Shown piece after piece: positions 63,977 to 64,000 of a stretch of 64,000 bases of DNA. Both the position numbers and the translations under genes were made by a program. The notes below the pieces were generated by a model, which saw nothing but the letters and a program-made list of their open reading frames with translations, was not told the DNA's origin and did not search any database. Location: positions 310,001 through 374,000 of the forward strand of contig NZ_OY762015.1 in assembly GCF_963665055.1 (NCBI RefSeq), read 5' to 3'. How positions within the stretch are numbered: the first letter of the stretch is position 1; each line of letters opens with the position of its first letter. The stretch comes from an uncultured Methanobacterium sp. (lineage in GTDB: Archaea; Methanobacteriota; Methanobacteria; Methanobacteriales; Methanobacteriaceae).

Positions 63977-64000
63977 TTTGATATTAATGATGGTATAAGA

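Overview
The window comes from a methanogenic archaeon of the order Methanobacteriales, most likely Methanobacterium or a close relative. The evidence is a secreted protein with pseudomurein-binding repeats, F420H2:NADP oxidoreductase, a DUF39 homocysteine-synthesis enzyme with its NIL-ferredoxin partner, deoxyhypusine synthase, archaeal RibL, NOG1, DUF460 and TRAM proteins, AT-rich spacers and TATA-type promoters combined with good Shine-Dalgarno (SD) sites. I saw no rRNA or tRNA gene, CRISPR array or transposase gene by eye.

Layout. 1-12.2 kb is accessory: a sensor kinase tail, a MarR regulator with nitroreductase and drug exporter, lipoproteins, small lineage-specific proteins and a lipid/envelope group (PAP2 phosphatase, DedA, PIG-L deacetylase). 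12.6-16.3 kb is a TetR-controlled cassette of NADP-type secondary alcohol dehydrogenase, SDR oxidoreductase and Fno. Together these could feed electrons from a secondary alcohol through NADPH to F420H2. 16.4-26.8 kb holds EFR1 ferredoxin, a bile-salt-hydrolase-like Ntn enzyme, HXXEE and SOUL proteins, a large phospholipase-D protein, a PerM transporter, TrkA and two membrane proteins. 27.1-31.9 kb is a very AT-rich island: a four-gene operon (membrane protein, B-box zinc finger protein, unknown protein, Clp-like AAA+ ATPase) facing a gene whose product ends in a HEPN-like domain. This is the best candidate for an undescribed system. 32.2-64 kb is mostly housekeeping: CBS regulator, Dys, PyrF, TRAM pair, cobalt transporter cbiMNQO, homocysteine synthesis pair, TldD, AMMECR1, NOG1, Hsp20, SIS, ThiN, a pseudomurein autolysin-like protein, RibL, flippase, a PEP-synthase half, HisA, TruA and DUF460.

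Three further patterns stand out. First, at least two genes (51578 and 62280), and perhaps a third (33434), seem to start at CTG, each placed correctly behind an SD site. Second, a promoter-like element of about 150 bp occurs twice (20606 and 32022). Third, many spacers carry short tandem repeats with units of 13-44 bp. Functions were assigned by reading the protein sequences; no database search was run.
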